Below the pieces are notes generated by a model. It worked only from the letters and a program-made list of their open reading frames with translations. It did not search any database and had not been told where the DNA came from. Below are positions 34,865 to 46,869 of a stretch of DNA of 64,000 nucleotides, in pieces; the first letter of the stretch is position 1; each line of letters begins with the position of its first letter. Made by a program: the position numbers and the translations under genes. This DNA comes from Coptis chinensis (lineage: Eukaryota; Streptophyta; Magnoliopsida; Ranunculales; Ranunculaceae). Where the stretch lies: NCBI GenBank assembly GCA_015680905.1, contig CM027381.1, forward strand, positions 71,103,501-71,167,500. The letters are read 5' to 3'.

Positions 34865-37800
34865 ATGGCAACGAATGAAGGAGGTGTTGGAGGAATGTTG
34901 TCATTTTCAATGACGTCTGTTGTAGAAGATGTTTTACAACAACATGGTACTAGATTAAGCGATATAGATTTAGCTTCTAGAAAAGCCGAAGAAGCAGGTA
35001 CTATATTTACACCAATGCATGATCTTGTGATATTGGAATGTTGGTGTGAGATTATATATTTGTTTACATTGTATATTTTTGTGTAGCTTTGAGAAGATAT
35101 GAGGCAGCTGGGTGGCTTAGAAAAATGGTTGGAGTGGTTGGAGCGAAAGATTTAGCGGCGGAGCCTTCTGAGGAAGAATTTAGACTTGGTTTGAGAAGTG
35201 GACTAATTCTTTGTAATGTTCTTAATAGGGTTCAACCTGGTGCAGTCCCCAAGGTGGGTGGGATCATATCTTGTTTTTTTTTTTTTTCGTTTGGATGTTG
35301 TGTTGTGTTATGTTGACAGGGTTATTTAAATTGTGTTTTGTTTACTGATCCTAGGTTGTAGAAAGTCCGAGTGATTCGATTGTTGTTCCTGATGGAGCAG
35401 CTTTGTCTGCATATCAGTATTTTGAGAATGTGAGGAATTTCCTTGTAGCTGTGGAAGAAATGGGACTTCCCAATTTCGAAGCATCTGATCTGGAACAGGT
35501 AGACACAATTTTGAGAAATTTCGGTTTTCATGGATGTACATTGTTGCTTAGATAGCTGAATTTGGACTATGGGGGATTGGATCATTTGTTGATAATATAT
35601 TTATGTGAATTTTCAGGGTGGAAAATCTGCGAGGATTGTAAATTGTGTGTTGGCGCTTAAATCCTATAGTGACAGGAAACAGACAGGCGGATGTGGTATG
35701 TCAAGATTTGGTGGGAGTCTAAAACCTAGCAATTCTGGAAAATATTTCACAAGGAAAAATTCAGAACCTTTTACGAATTCCTTGGCAAGGAATGCATCCA
35801 TGAACGAGAAATCATTTGGTGCGGAACTGAATTCAAATGGTGATCTTGCCCATGATACTGATATGGTTTGTAGACTATAATTATTTTTCGGTTTGTGCTC
35901 ATAGTTTTCCATGTTATGTAGTGAGTTCAAAAGTTAAAATATCTGCAAATTAAATTGGTGCAGAATAATCGTTCGTTGAACATGCTTGTCCATACTCTTC
36001 TTTCAGAGAAGAAACCAGAAGATGTCCCAATTGTAAGAGTTCTTTCTCTGGTTCAGTTATTTCCTTTCAGTATATTAGTACAACTGTTGTCAGGATTAGG
36101 AGGAAAGTTTTTCCAATGTCCTTATATGATGTTCAGTGACATGAATTTGTTGTTCAAAGAACAAATATTAAGGGGGACAAAAACAAGAATAAAAAATAGG
36201 AAAGAAAAAAGAGAAATGAGACATCTGAGCTCGTTCATTCTTTTGGATGGTATTTGAAGCATGTACCATGATTGTCAAAGCTCTTGCGAAGTGCATGTTT
36301 AATGGACATTGATAGTAGTTGATCATCTTCTAGAATGATGATTTTTTCCTGTGTCCTGCTATGAGAATTCCCAAATGCATACTACTTTCTTTATTGTGAT
36401 TAATTTTTATGGATTTTTGTTGCATAATCTTCTTAAAACAGCTGGTGGAATCCATGCTAAATAAAGTCATTGAGGAGTTTGAGCGTCGTCTTGCAAGCCA
36501 TAATGAATCGGTGAGTTGTTTATATATCTCTAGGCCCTACCAGTTTATAACAATGTTCTCTTCGGAACAAGTTAAAGGTGGCATACCTTGTCAATGTGTT
36601 AACGATTTAAGTTATTTGTTTATGATGCTTACAAAGTTCTTATTCAACAGATGAAAACTGCTATGAAGGACATGGTTGTATGTGAAGGCGGCAAATCCCT
36701 TCCAAGAACTGCTTCTGGTGAAATGAAAGTATGTCATTGTTTTCTAACTTCTTAATCGTGTCACTTAATGAAATATGACAAGTTAATCTACAGAATTTTG
36801 TAGATGAAGCCTTTGATTCTAAATTTTTCTTGAGGTGGTTTTGGAGCGAATTAACTGAAGTCTATTTTCCTTTATAATATGTAGAGGAAGGTAGAAGTAA
36901 AAAGTGTTAATGGGACAAGGGAAACACAATACTGTCAAGATAATTTTTCCGATGACAAGGAATCAAGTACCCGGCTCTTGAAGCAGCAAACTCTCTTTGA
37001 TAAACAAAAAAGTGATATTCAGGTACTATACACACTTCCGCAACAATGGCAACATCCCTTGCTTCATATATTCCTAACACGCTAGATGCGTCAATTGGCA
37101 CTTATTTATCTGTATCCTGTGTAGGAACTGAAACATACTCTTCATACTACAAAAACAGGAATGCAGTTTATGCAAATGAAATACCACGAAGAGTTCAGCA
37201 ATCTTGGTAAGAATTTGAATAGTTTATCTTGATTTTTCTTGAGCTTGTTGATATCTGAAAATTTTCTCATTCTTAGTTTACTTCTTTCTTGACAGGTAAA
37301 TACCTGAATGGTCTATCTCATGCTGCTTCTGGATACCATAGAGTTCTTGAGGAAAACCGCAAGCTATACAATCAAGTGCAAGACCTTAAAGGTAATGCCG
37401 CCAATAAGCAGAGATTAATGTCTTTTTCTTTAGCAATCTAATATTGGTCCTCAAGATTATTTACTTTGACCCTTTTCTACCAATTTAGGAAGTATTAGAG
37501 TCTATTGTCGAGTAAGGCCATTCTTGCCTGGGCAACCGAACCGAACAAGCAGTGTAGATCATATTGAAGAAGGTAATATTACAATCACCACTCCTGCAAA
37601 GTATGGGAAAGAAGGGCGGAGATCTTTCAACTTCAACAAAGTGTTTGGCCCGTATGCGAGTCAAGGTTATGTAATGTTTGTATTCAACTTTCATGTTCCC
37701 TCTGCATCTGTTTTTCTATTTAGCATTTTAACATTTCTTAGTTTTGATTGCAGACGAGGTCTTTTCAGATACCCAACCACTGATTCGTTCTGTTCTCGAT

Positions 37801-40530
37801 GGTTATAATGTCTGTATATTTGCATATGGCCAGACTGGATCTGGAAAAACTTATACCATGGTAAGCTACTACTATTATTATTTATAAATTTTTACTACCA
37901 ATTTACATTATAGATTCTTTGTTGCTTCTACGTACAACTTTCTCATAGCATTCTTCGATTTTCTAGTAGTATTTGTTGATTCATGTTATTTCTTATTCAG
38001 ACTGGACCGAAAGAGCTCACAGAGAGAAGTCAAGGGGTAAATTACAGGGCATTGAGCGACTTGTTTCTTCTATCAGAGCAAAGAAAGAACACATTTTGCT
38101 ATGATATTTCGGTTCAGATGATTGAGATTTATAATGAGCAAGTCAGAGACCTTCTTGTTACTGATGGTCTTAATAGAAGATATCCTTTATGAACTCTCTC
38201 TCTCTCTCTCTTTGTAGAGTGAGATATAGGTCATTGTATAAAAAGTGTTGTATATGGATCCCTCCCCTATTATATAGAGTTATGTATTTACACTTTTTCA
38301 CTGACATCTTCAAAAATTCCTTAACTTCTAAACACATTAGAAATACGAAATAATTCACAGAATGGAGTTAATGTACCTGATGCGAACCTTGTACCCGTTT
38401 CATCAACTTCTGATGTTCTTGAACTGATGTTTATTGGACAAAAGAACCGCGCAGTTGGTGCAACAGCCCTCAATGATCGCAGTAGTCGCTCTCACAGGTA
38501 GGACCATGAATCTATTAGAGCAAATTTCTTAAAGGCTTATCATGAAAGAAGAAAATCCTGAAGGCAGCTCTAAATTCTGTTTGCATTTATTTTCAGCTGC
38601 CTGACTGTTCATGTTCAAGGAAGAGATTTAACATCTGGAACAATTCTTCGTGGGTGCATGCATTTGGTTGACCTAGCGGGAAGCGAGAGAGTTGACAAAT
38701 CTGAGGTAACTGGAGATAGACTGAAGGAGGCTCAACATATTAACAGATCACTTTCAGCTTTAGGAGATGTGATCGCTTCACTTGCCCAAAAGAATTCTCA
38801 TGTCCCTTACAGGAATAGTAAACTTACACAGTTGCTACAAGATTCTCTTGGTAATGATCAAACTGATGTTTACTTTCTTTTAGTAGACATGAGAATTGTT
38901 GCTATTTTTAGTTTTTATTTTAACTTGTTATTTGGATTTTGATATTCTTCAGGCGGGCAAGCCAAGACTCTGATGTTTGTTCACATAAGCCCTGAACCAG
39001 ATGCTGTTGGAGAAACACTTAGTACACTCAAATTCGCTGAACGGGTTGCTACTGTTGAGCTTGGCGCTGCCAAATCAAACAAAGAGACTAGTGGAGATGT
39101 GAAAGAGCTAAAAGAACAGGTAAGAGTGAGCTTGTTGTTTCTCGTTTATGCTATGATCTTGTTAAAATCACTTCTCTTAGTCCCTCTTGCAGCTCGTTTT
39201 ATCTCTTATTATGCTTAGAACACAGAGTTTCACCATGCTTGGAATGTTTGTGCAGATCAGTAGTCTTAAGGTAGCTCTTGCCAGGAAGGAAGGTGCATCA
39301 GTAAGCCTTCAACATTCCTTGTCTATCAGCCCAGAAAGACACAGAATGAGAGCTGGCGGGTCATCACCTTCACTTTCTAACAAACAAGTCGGTGGAGATG
39401 TATTGGGTTGTCTTAGCAACCAGAGGCAGCCAATGGAAGATGTAGGAAACACTGAGGTAATATCACTCTAGATGACAAGACGTTATCAACATGATCTACA
39501 TACACTTTTTTGTTTCCACTTGCACAAGAATATGGTGTTTTGATACAATGAACTAATGAAGTATCATACAAAGGGGAATTAGTTTTAGGGTTGATGATCT
39601 ACAAACACTTTTAATTGGGGGCGTAGATGATTTCACAAAGGAGTATGAATATATTGATAATGATTTACATTAATTTTTTGATAAAGTAATCCATATTAAC
39701 CATGTGGAATATGTAAGGGAGTGTTGTATCCTTTCTGCTAAATAACCAAATCAAATACATGGTGTTGTAGGTTTGGAACAACTCTCCTTTGAGGCAGAAT
39801 AGACCAAACTTTGACCTGCAAGAGCTATTGATGGACTCACCTCCTTGGCCTCCAGTCAACGGTCTTGGGTTAGATTTCCAAAAGGAGGATGAGAAAGATA
39901 TGGGATATGGAGACTGGGTTGATAAGGTGATGGTGAACAAGCTAGATGGTGTAAATAGAAATGAAAAGCCATTAGGACACGTTGATGGAGAGAATGATCT
40001 TCTCTTTCAAAGGCATGTTCTCGATTCAAGAGTATATCCAGAGCAACCATATAATAAGCTCACATCAACCAAAATGGACACCCGCGCTTATGATATACAG
40101 AGAAGCCGGTTTGATATAGCTACTACAGATGACTCGGATGAACTTGAGGTTGCAACTAGTGATTCTTCCGAGCCAGATTTGCTCTGGCAGTTCAATTTAC
40201 CTAAAGTTACAAGTTTATCAAATGGGGTTGGGTCAAAGATCAAGAAACCTCATTCAAAGCTTGTAAAGAGTCCAGATATAAGGTAATTTTTATGCATTAA
40301 CTAGAACAGTTGATCATTCTTCAGATTTTGTTTTGCTTAGGTTTGCTAATATATTATATATATACTAATGACGTTGGAATGTTTTTAACAGTGCTGTAAA
40401 TAGGAGTTCAGTACCCACTTTCGGTCCATCACCTTCACGGAAATTGTTAAATGGCGTTGCCCAATCTTCACACAGGAATGGGAGACCAGTTTCTGGCAAT
40501 GTGAAGCGAAAAACTGGAAATGGGAAGTAA
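34865..40530 (+). CDS. KIN14: Kinesin-14 with N-terminal calponin-homology domain (19 exons, about 1040 aa)
   Basis: Exons: 34865-34997, 35087-35253, 35355-35498, 35617-35865, 35964-36032, 36442-36510, 36651-36728, 36885-37022, 37125-37206, 37296-37391, 37489-37665, 37754-37860, 38001-38179, 38336-38497, 38597-38850, 38953-39119, 39256-39456, 39771-40282 and 40392-40530. The total is 3123 bases with frame kept throughout. The calponin-homology domain spans about residues 45-170 ([31 protein letters not shown]). A helical linker follows. The motor starts near 409 ([15 protein letters not shown]), with P-loop GQTGSGKT at about 493-500, switch I NDRSSRSH near 609-616, switch II DLAGSE at 642-647 and [16 protein letters not shown] after it. 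A serine-rich, basic tail follows. Plant KCH kinesins bind actin and microtubules and are minus-end or non-processive motors (family knowledge). All catalytic motifs are intact. Best match from memory is Arabidopsis KIN-14I (At2g47500). The intron after exon 13 is AT-AC. Confidence 0.92.
38180..38335 (+). other. U12-type AT-AC intron of the kinesin gene
   Basis: The intron begins ATATCCTTTAT, an exact match to the U12 5' splice-site consensus, and ends ...AAACAC. A perfect U12 branch-site consensus, TTCCTTAAC, lies at 38317-38325, about 10-12 bases before the 3' end. Splicing joins AG to A, giving RLEIRNNSQ, which matches conserved kinesin-14 sequence. No GT-AG alternative in the region restores the frame. 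The flanking introns are ordinary GT-AG. Confidence 0.9.
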
Positions 40531-41687
40531 ATTATAATATATATTTTTTTTCTTTTTTTTACGGCCAGTGAGGTTGTGGTTTTATTGTTTTACTTTGCCT
40601 TTGTTTGAAAGGAAGAGAGGGGTTTCCACTTATCCAAGACAACAATTATTCCAGTTGGTCTTGTGATCTCGAGCGGTGTTGTATCCACCTATTCGTTTGC
40701 CATTTGTTAATATGGTCATTGTATTTGTATGTTCATTATTTCAGTGTTCTTATATAAAAGAGAAAGAAACAATTGAAAGGAAAAGTAAAGATTTTGCATC
40801 TCCATTCTGCATACTTCATCTGTTATGTCCTGTGTTTTTCTACAATTTCACTTGGCTTGAAATGCTATTATACTTGAAAATGTATTCTGAATCAGTTACA
40901 ACCATCCTTCAACTCATTGGGCTTGAACGTGGTTGAAGACAGGTGACCAGCCATGTGACAGTTCACCTCAAAAAGGTCATCTCCAGATACTCACTCAATA
41001 TGGGTTTGTAGTTGAGTAAGCTTTTTCTCATGGTCCCCTTCTGAACAACCATTAGAAAAATGGTCTCTTTCAAAGTGCTTATTCTGAACTGGAACAAAGT
41101 AATTTGCAGGGAATGTGTATTTGTAGTGTTGCAGATTTCATTCATGGCCACTCTACTATAAAATGTACAACTATATTCGCCTTGTCGAGCATGATTACTG
41201 GGAGACGAAGATTATAAAGATGTGATGATAGTAGTGCAGTGAGACAGCAAGCTACGGGACCTCTTCTAAGTTGTATTTCCATGATGGATGTCAGCCAAGT
41301 TATGATTAAATGAAAGGTTTAAGGTCTATTAGTGTTCAAAAACAATGATACACAGACTGGAACAAGAAAATCCATGACTAAATACATAAAAATTGATCGG
41401 TCCCCTCCCCTGCATACCCCTTTTTGGACACACTTTCGGCTTACGAGATATTATGATGACTGACTACATTTGATCCTACAGTACTCGAATTTATTAGCAA
41501 AATAATTTATCCATTGGATATCCATTTGCACCCCTGAGCGCGACTACTCATCCAAGTGGCACAAAATCTCGATCTGCCAAAAGAATGTTGTTTGATGGCC
41601 GTCCAGAGAATTTTCTCTATTGGATGTCCTCAGCGTAGTCTCCAAAATATACAATATCCAGTCTGAAGATTTAATATCCACTGTTAT
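40531..41687. other. Kinesin 3' UTR and intergenic sequence
   Basis: This sequence follows the TAA stop at 40528-40530. A T-rich stretch at 40540-40560 is consistent with 3' UTR. No gene or transposon was recognised before the hAT element. Confidence 0.45.
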
Positions 41688-41695
41688 CTCACGTC

Positions 41696-42557
41696 TAGGG
41701 GTGTAATACGGGGCGGGGTAGGTCAACCGCGGGTCAAATAGTGATGGGGCGGGACGGGGTTAGGGGATACAAATCCAATTAATTAAACGGGTCGGTTGAA
41801 GTACGTTTTTAAATTTCATTACCACTTTGTTTGGGTGGGAGAACTTTTCGGGTTTTTGGTAAAGGTCATCTAGTCGGATAAAAATTATCATTTTAACCCA
41901 TTTTCAAAAAAAAAAACTTTCTAATTTCTCGCAGTAATATATTTCCAATTCACAAAGATAGAAAAAATGGAATCAATCAATAAAAATAAAAAAAAAAAAA
42001 AACTTGAATTTGAATCCAAAACCATATTTGTAAATTTGAAACTTATTTATTGTGATTTTACCATTTCAGAATTGATTATTTTCCATAAAGATAATAAAAT
42101 GAAGATGGAAATGAGGATCTAGTGACAAAACAATAAAATATAAACTAAAAGAATTCAAAATGAATACTGAGGATGAATGATTTATCTTCTCCAAAATTCA
42201 AAAGTTGAATTTGAATTTTTGATATTTTCCCAATGTTCAAACTCAATATGTGAAATTGATATCAACTCATAAGTTTCAGATTCATATATCTCAAATTTCT
42301 ACAAAAGTTAAAATAAATTATAAACAAAATACAAAAATATTAGAGTTAGAGTCTTGAAATCATGCGGTTTTTGACTTTGGCAGACGGCGGGTTAAGGCGG
42401 CTTGACGGGCGGGTTTTTGAATATAACCTACACTCCATAACCCACCCACATAAAACGGTGGTGGCTGGTCTATTTTTCGTCGGTGCGGGTTTGGATGGCG
42501 GGTGAAGACCGGGTACTTTACCGGATGATGGGTCAACGGTTTTTTTGTACACTCCTA
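41696..42557. mobile_element. Non-autonomous hAT element of 862 bp
   Basis: Terminal inverted repeats TAGGGGTGTA (left) and TACACTCCTA (right) match at nine of ten positions when inverted. An 8-bp target duplication, CTCACGTC, flanks it at 41688-41695 and 42558-42565. Subterminal regions are GGGCGGG/ACGGGTCGG-rich, as in many plant hAT derivatives beginning TAGGGGTG. The interior is AT-rich and has no transposase frame. Confidence 0.85.
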
Positions 42558-42940
42558 CTCACGTCCTCAACCAGCTACTTTGAACTCGTGCAAATGAGTG
42601 GCTTCACCTTAATTAGGTCCTACAAACACATGGCCACATCAGTAATGGACTAATGGTGTTCATATATATCCAAGTTGGGGTTGCGATTATAAGCTTTTTT
42701 GGTGACTACTTGAATACTTTGGAGAAAAGAACCCGGTTAATTTGGGCGTGCTTATTTTATGTGGCAAAGTCAGTTATGCCACAAAGTAGCTTCTGCCATA
42801 TTAGTTCCTGTCCAAATATGTAAATTTGGTTACTAGTTTAACTTTTTTCCTTACAAATCTGTCTAAATCTTTGAAGTGTAAAGCATAACCTGTACTTGTG
42901 TACTAATTCCCCTCAGGACCATTGGGCAAGGCAGTACCAA

Positions 42941-43111
42941 CAGGGGCGGATTCAGGATTGCCACTCAAGGGGCTGCTAGCATGTTACAACTAACATTCAC
43001 TACAAATATTTTTTTAGAGTAAATTATACACTATTATAATTAGTATTTTTTTTTTTTTTGATTGGAAAGTTGGATGTGCTGCAGTACACCCCGCCCCTAG
43101 ATCCGCCCTTG
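42941..43111. mobile_element. Short hAT-like MITE (171 bp)
   Basis: CAGGGGCGGATTCAGG on the left is mirrored by CCTAGATCCGCCCTTG on the right. Flanking 8-mers AGTACCAA and AGTAAATT agree at 5 of 8 positions, so the target duplication is decayed or absent. The CAGGGGCGGA terminus is widespread among plant hAT MITEs. Confidence 0.6.
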
Positions 43112-43399
43112 AGTAAATTTCCAATTAGAGTCCTGGATTAGTCGAGAGGTGCGTGTAAACTGGCCGGACACCCAGTTAACAAAAAAAAAAAAAAAAAAAT
43201 AAAAATAAATAATATATATATATGCGTATATCGGTTTGTCTAGGGTGCCACTCTTAGAGTGCCACCCTTATCTCACTCTTCTCTTGAGCCGTCGGATCCG
43301 ACCTCAAGATCTGAAGATCCAAACCACTGATAAACCGATATTTCAATATTTCGCGGTATTTCAAAAAAAAAAACGAAAATCACAAAAATCACGAAATTC

Positions 43400-43530
43400 A
43401 AAACTCTCTCTCTCTCAGTTTCTTCTTCTCCAGTTTGAACCAAGCTTCTGGATTAGGGTTTAGGGTACTCTCTCTCTCTCTCTCTGCTTCTTCTTCTCCA
43501 GTTTGAACCAAGTTTCTGGATTAAGGTATT
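43400..43530 (+). repeat. Tandem duplication of a CT-rich leader-like segment
   Basis: Two copies of a segment containing TTCTTCTTCTCCAGTTTGAACC and then TTCTGGATTA follow CT microsatellites, at about 43404-43455 and 43463-43526. The composition resembles a plant 5' UTR (CTCTCTCT and TAGGGTTT motifs), but no coding region follows. Confidence 0.7.
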
Positions 43531-43534
43531 TTTC

Positions 43535-43885
43535 CACTTTTAATTCGTTTGATTTGTTATTTAATTAGCTTGGATTCGTTTGATTTGTTATTTAATTAGC
43601 TTGGATTCGTTTGAAATAAACCTAGTAAACTTTAGCAGTGGTTGTTGTTTATATTGTTGTTTAAAACGCGAAATTGGGTATGAACTAACCTAGTAAACTT
43701 TATTCTTGAATGTTGTTTATATTGTTGTTTAAAACGCGAAATTGGGTATGAACTTAGACAAGTAAACAAGTTTAAAACGCTTGGTTAACGCTTGGTTCAA
43801 TTGTTTATGAACTTAGACAAGTAAACAAGTATGAATTGGGTATGAAATTGTTTATATTGTTGTTTAAAACGCGATATAGTTTGGT
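43535..43885 (+). repeat. Nested short tandem repeats
   Basis: The unit GATTTGTTATTTAATTAGCTTGGATTCGTTT is repeated twice at 43550-43612. Then a roughly 67-bp unit with core TTGTTTATATTGTTGTTTAAA and CGCGAAATTGGGTATGAAC is repeated two to three times at 43645-43870, interleaved with ACTTAGACAAGTAAACAAGT copies. No coding was seen. Confidence 0.75.
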
Positions 43886-43914
43886 GAACTCTGCCAGGAT
43901 TCAGATTGAAGTAA

Positions 43915-44575
43915 ACTTTGTCAGATTTCGCCGAGTTCGGTGAACTGCTGTCGAGCTTTCAACTCGTCGATTCTTCACGCCAGTGGAGTTTTGAACTCGT
44001 CGAGTTCGGTGACCTCTGTCGAGTTTTGAACTCGGCAGTAGTATTCTTCATGCCGATTCTGTTGAGTTCGTGAAGTTCGTGAACTCTATCGAGTTTTGAA
44101 TCTGTCCGGATTTCGTGAAGTAGCATATTCGTTTTGAACTCGGTCGAGTTTTAAAAAGTAGCATATTAAATTGAACTCTGTCGAGTTTTGAACTCGCCGA
44201 TTTTTCAATTCGTCGAGTTTTGAACTATGTCGAGTTTTAAATTCGCCGAAGTTCTAAATTCCCGAGTTTTGAATTCTGTCAAAGTTTTGAATTCGTCGAG
44301 TTTTGAACTCTGTCGAAGTTTTAAATCTGTCGAGTTCTAAATTCGTCGAGTTTTGAATTTCCGCCGAAGTTTTGAATTGTCGAGTTTTGAACTCTGTCGA
44401 GTTCTAAATTTCGTCGATTTTTGAACTTTGTCGAAGTTTTGAATTTGTCGAGTTTTGAACTCTGTCGAGTTCGTGAATTGAATTCGAGTTTTGAACTCAC
44501 GTAATTTTAAATTCGTCGAGTATATTTGGTGAACTCGACAGAGTTCGTGAACTCTGCCGAGTTTCAATGTTTAAG
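43915..44575. repeat. Array of GTCGAGTTTTGAACTC-type short repeats
   Basis: About 30 or more imperfect copies of a 15-20 bp unit with core TCGAGTTTTGAACTCTG run head to tail for some 650 bases. The unit is partly self-complementary (GAGTT...AACTC). Open frames here are by-products of the periodicity. It follows directly on the tandem repeats at 43535-43885. Confidence 0.85.
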
Positions 44576-44753
44576 TTATTTACACTGTTTATGTACATTG
44601 GGATTTTTGACTGTTTAAGTTATTTATATTTTTAATTTTTTCGATTTATAGAAATGGAGACAGAGACATCAATGTTATGTTTATCCAAGTTCAAAATAAA
44701 TAAATTATTAAATCAAACAATGAAGTTATGAATTTATTGTCTCTCCTGTTGAT

Positions 44754-44889
44754 ATCACTAGATTTTTATTTGAGGCCATATCGACCGAGACCGCTTTGCT
44801 TTTGATTCAAAATAAATATATAGCTCGTTTTCGTAACTGTTCTATCTTTCTATTTTTTTATATATATATAATGTTATGTTTGATTCAAT
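44754..44889 (+). repeat. Direct repeat copy A (about 135 bp) flanking a 1.8-kb segment
   Basis: It starts ATCACTAGATTTTTATTTG and ends TTATGTTTGATTCAATT; a near-identical copy is at 46683-46819. Both contain AATATATAGCTCGTTTTCGTA and a (TA)n tract. Confidence 0.9.
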
Positions 44890-46682
44890 TCTTTTGAATT
44901 CTAGACACCCATTTTGTACTTTCCCCGTTGATATCACCCATTCGGTTGATATCACCCATTCTTAAAATGAAGTTAAAATGCATGAAAACCAAAATAAAGC
45001 TGAACCTAGCTAGTGGTCATCCATCTAACACAAGTTTCACAAGATTTCGAAAGTATAACAAAATTTATATTTTCAAGTATAGCAGATATATATAGATATC
45101 GTTCCCAGTAAGATCCACATCAAATGATATCAAGTTTTGCATTCACCAAACTCGGGAAGGATAAATCAGTTGATAATCGAGAAGTGAAGTTAGACAAGCT
45201 TTTGTGACACCATTTAGAATGGTGTAATAGGAAGTAAATACAAGCACAAACTAAGAGAAAACAAAGAACTCGTTGCCCTATGGAAATCCACCAAAGGGAT
45301 AAGAGTTGTGTTACTAGAACTCACCACTTTATGGAATCCACCAAAGAGATAAGAGTTGATTCACCAAGAAGAACCACTTCTTCTCAATAAAAGTCCTATA
45401 TCTTCATTCAAATACTGCTCTACTTCCATTACAAGTCTTAGAGAATTTATAGCTAAATACAAACTTCGGATGCGAAGAGACAAGCATTAAAACTATTCCT
45501 GATTTTCTTCTAAGTTCAAAGTCAAACTTGAATCTGAACAGGACGTTTCTCCATACATAACACACACCACTAGAAAGCTCATGAAGTCTAGTTTCCAACC
45601 AAATTTACGGTTCGCAAAACAAAGGTTTCTAGAGAAAGTTATGATCATTTTGTCGTATGTTGTCAAACTGGATTGCCAATCCAAATTAGACTTATTTGGG
45701 CTATATCTTGGACTTTCGATTGAATGTTTCGTCATCACTTTGGCTTATCGCGAGGAGTCAATCCTGCTACTTGGGCGTACTTCCTTATCAGGAACGGTGA
45801 ATAAAGCTAGGTACTACGAGTACAACAAACCCTTATGTGAACTAATGACCAATTCATTGTCCCGAATCAAGCCAAAGCCGTCAGGCTTTATATACAACCA
45901 ATATACTTAGATGCTTATTGTGTTTCAGTTAACCGATCGGCACCAATACATAGTAAATCGAACACTTCAACGCCGATAAACTCTCAAAGGTAACTAATCG
46001 AAGTTACTACTCTTCAAATTCTCATCGATTACTAGTTTTATGGTACCGATCTCAAAACTAAATTAAATCTTTAAGTTGTACAAAGTCACAAACCTTATTC
46101 CGAAATATTTCTCAAAAAGCTAACCGAATCTAAAGTCTAAATCTTCCAACAAAGATGTGATCAAGAGAAATGTAGAAACGAAACCAAATTCAACATAGAG
46201 TTCATACAGATCGATCAAAGGTGAAAAGATGACAAGACACCACTTGAGCACTAATTCGACATCACATATATTATTTATTTGGGATATTTTCAGTAATATA
46301 GGGTAACATTCTAGCAAAGCCAAGACCGACATTATAGGATGGCATTCATGGCGAGGAAGGATATCATAGAACAAAGATCCTTTTCACACACCAAATGTAA
46401 ACACTCATTCTTTTATGTTAGTACATTATTAGTAAAGAAAAACGTTTGTTAAGCAAAGTAGATTTAGGTAACTCACACATAGAGAACAAGAGAAATCCAA
46501 TAGCAGATCCAACTAAGCAAACACCCCAAAAATCTTATCCACACAATACAATCTTGATACATAATATCCCACTATTTAGCAACAAAGTGCAGAAAATTGA
46601 GTTTTCCAAAGTCAGTAGCTAAATACACTAATTAATAGAAGAGTTATTCGGTTTCCTTTTTCTCTTTTGTGTGTGTATGTGT
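44890..46682. other. Segment between the 135-bp direct repeats, no gene recognised
   Basis: The segment is AT-rich with a 109-codon plus-strand frame at 45581-45910 that has no motif I recognise. Two similar phrases about GGAATCCACCAAAG plus GATAAGAGTTG occur at 45284 and 45334. The texture is that of an old LTR-retrotransposon remnant, but no gag or pol motif was found. Confidence 0.4.
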
Positions 46683-46819
46683 ATCACTAGATTTTTATTT
46701 GAGGCCATATCGACCGATCTTGCTTGCTTGATTCAAAATAAATATATAGCTCGTTTTCGTAACTTTCTATCTTTCTATTTTTTTTTTTTATATATATAAT
46801 GTTATGTTTGATTCAATTT
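46683..46819 (+). repeat. Direct repeat copy B (about 135 bp)
   Basis: Second copy of the segment at 44754-44889, same orientation, with a few indels and a longer T run. Confidence 0.9.
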
Positions 46820-46869
46820 AGTTTTTGAGTTAGAGACTTAAGATCGAGTATCGACAGGTTGTTCCCCTT

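Noticed and set aside
38180..38220. Kinesin stop codon (YPL then stop) as a truncation of the gene
   Set aside because: The apparent stop lies in an AT-AC intron. Splicing 38179 to 38336 restores conserved motor sequence.
43915..44575. Minus-strand frame rich in K, R and F across the GTCGAG array
   Set aside because: It is a by-product of the short tandem period, with no start context or family resemblance.
45581..45910. 109-codon plus-strand open frame as a gene
   Set aside because: It has no motif, no coding-like neighbours, and sits in repeat-like sequence between direct repeats.
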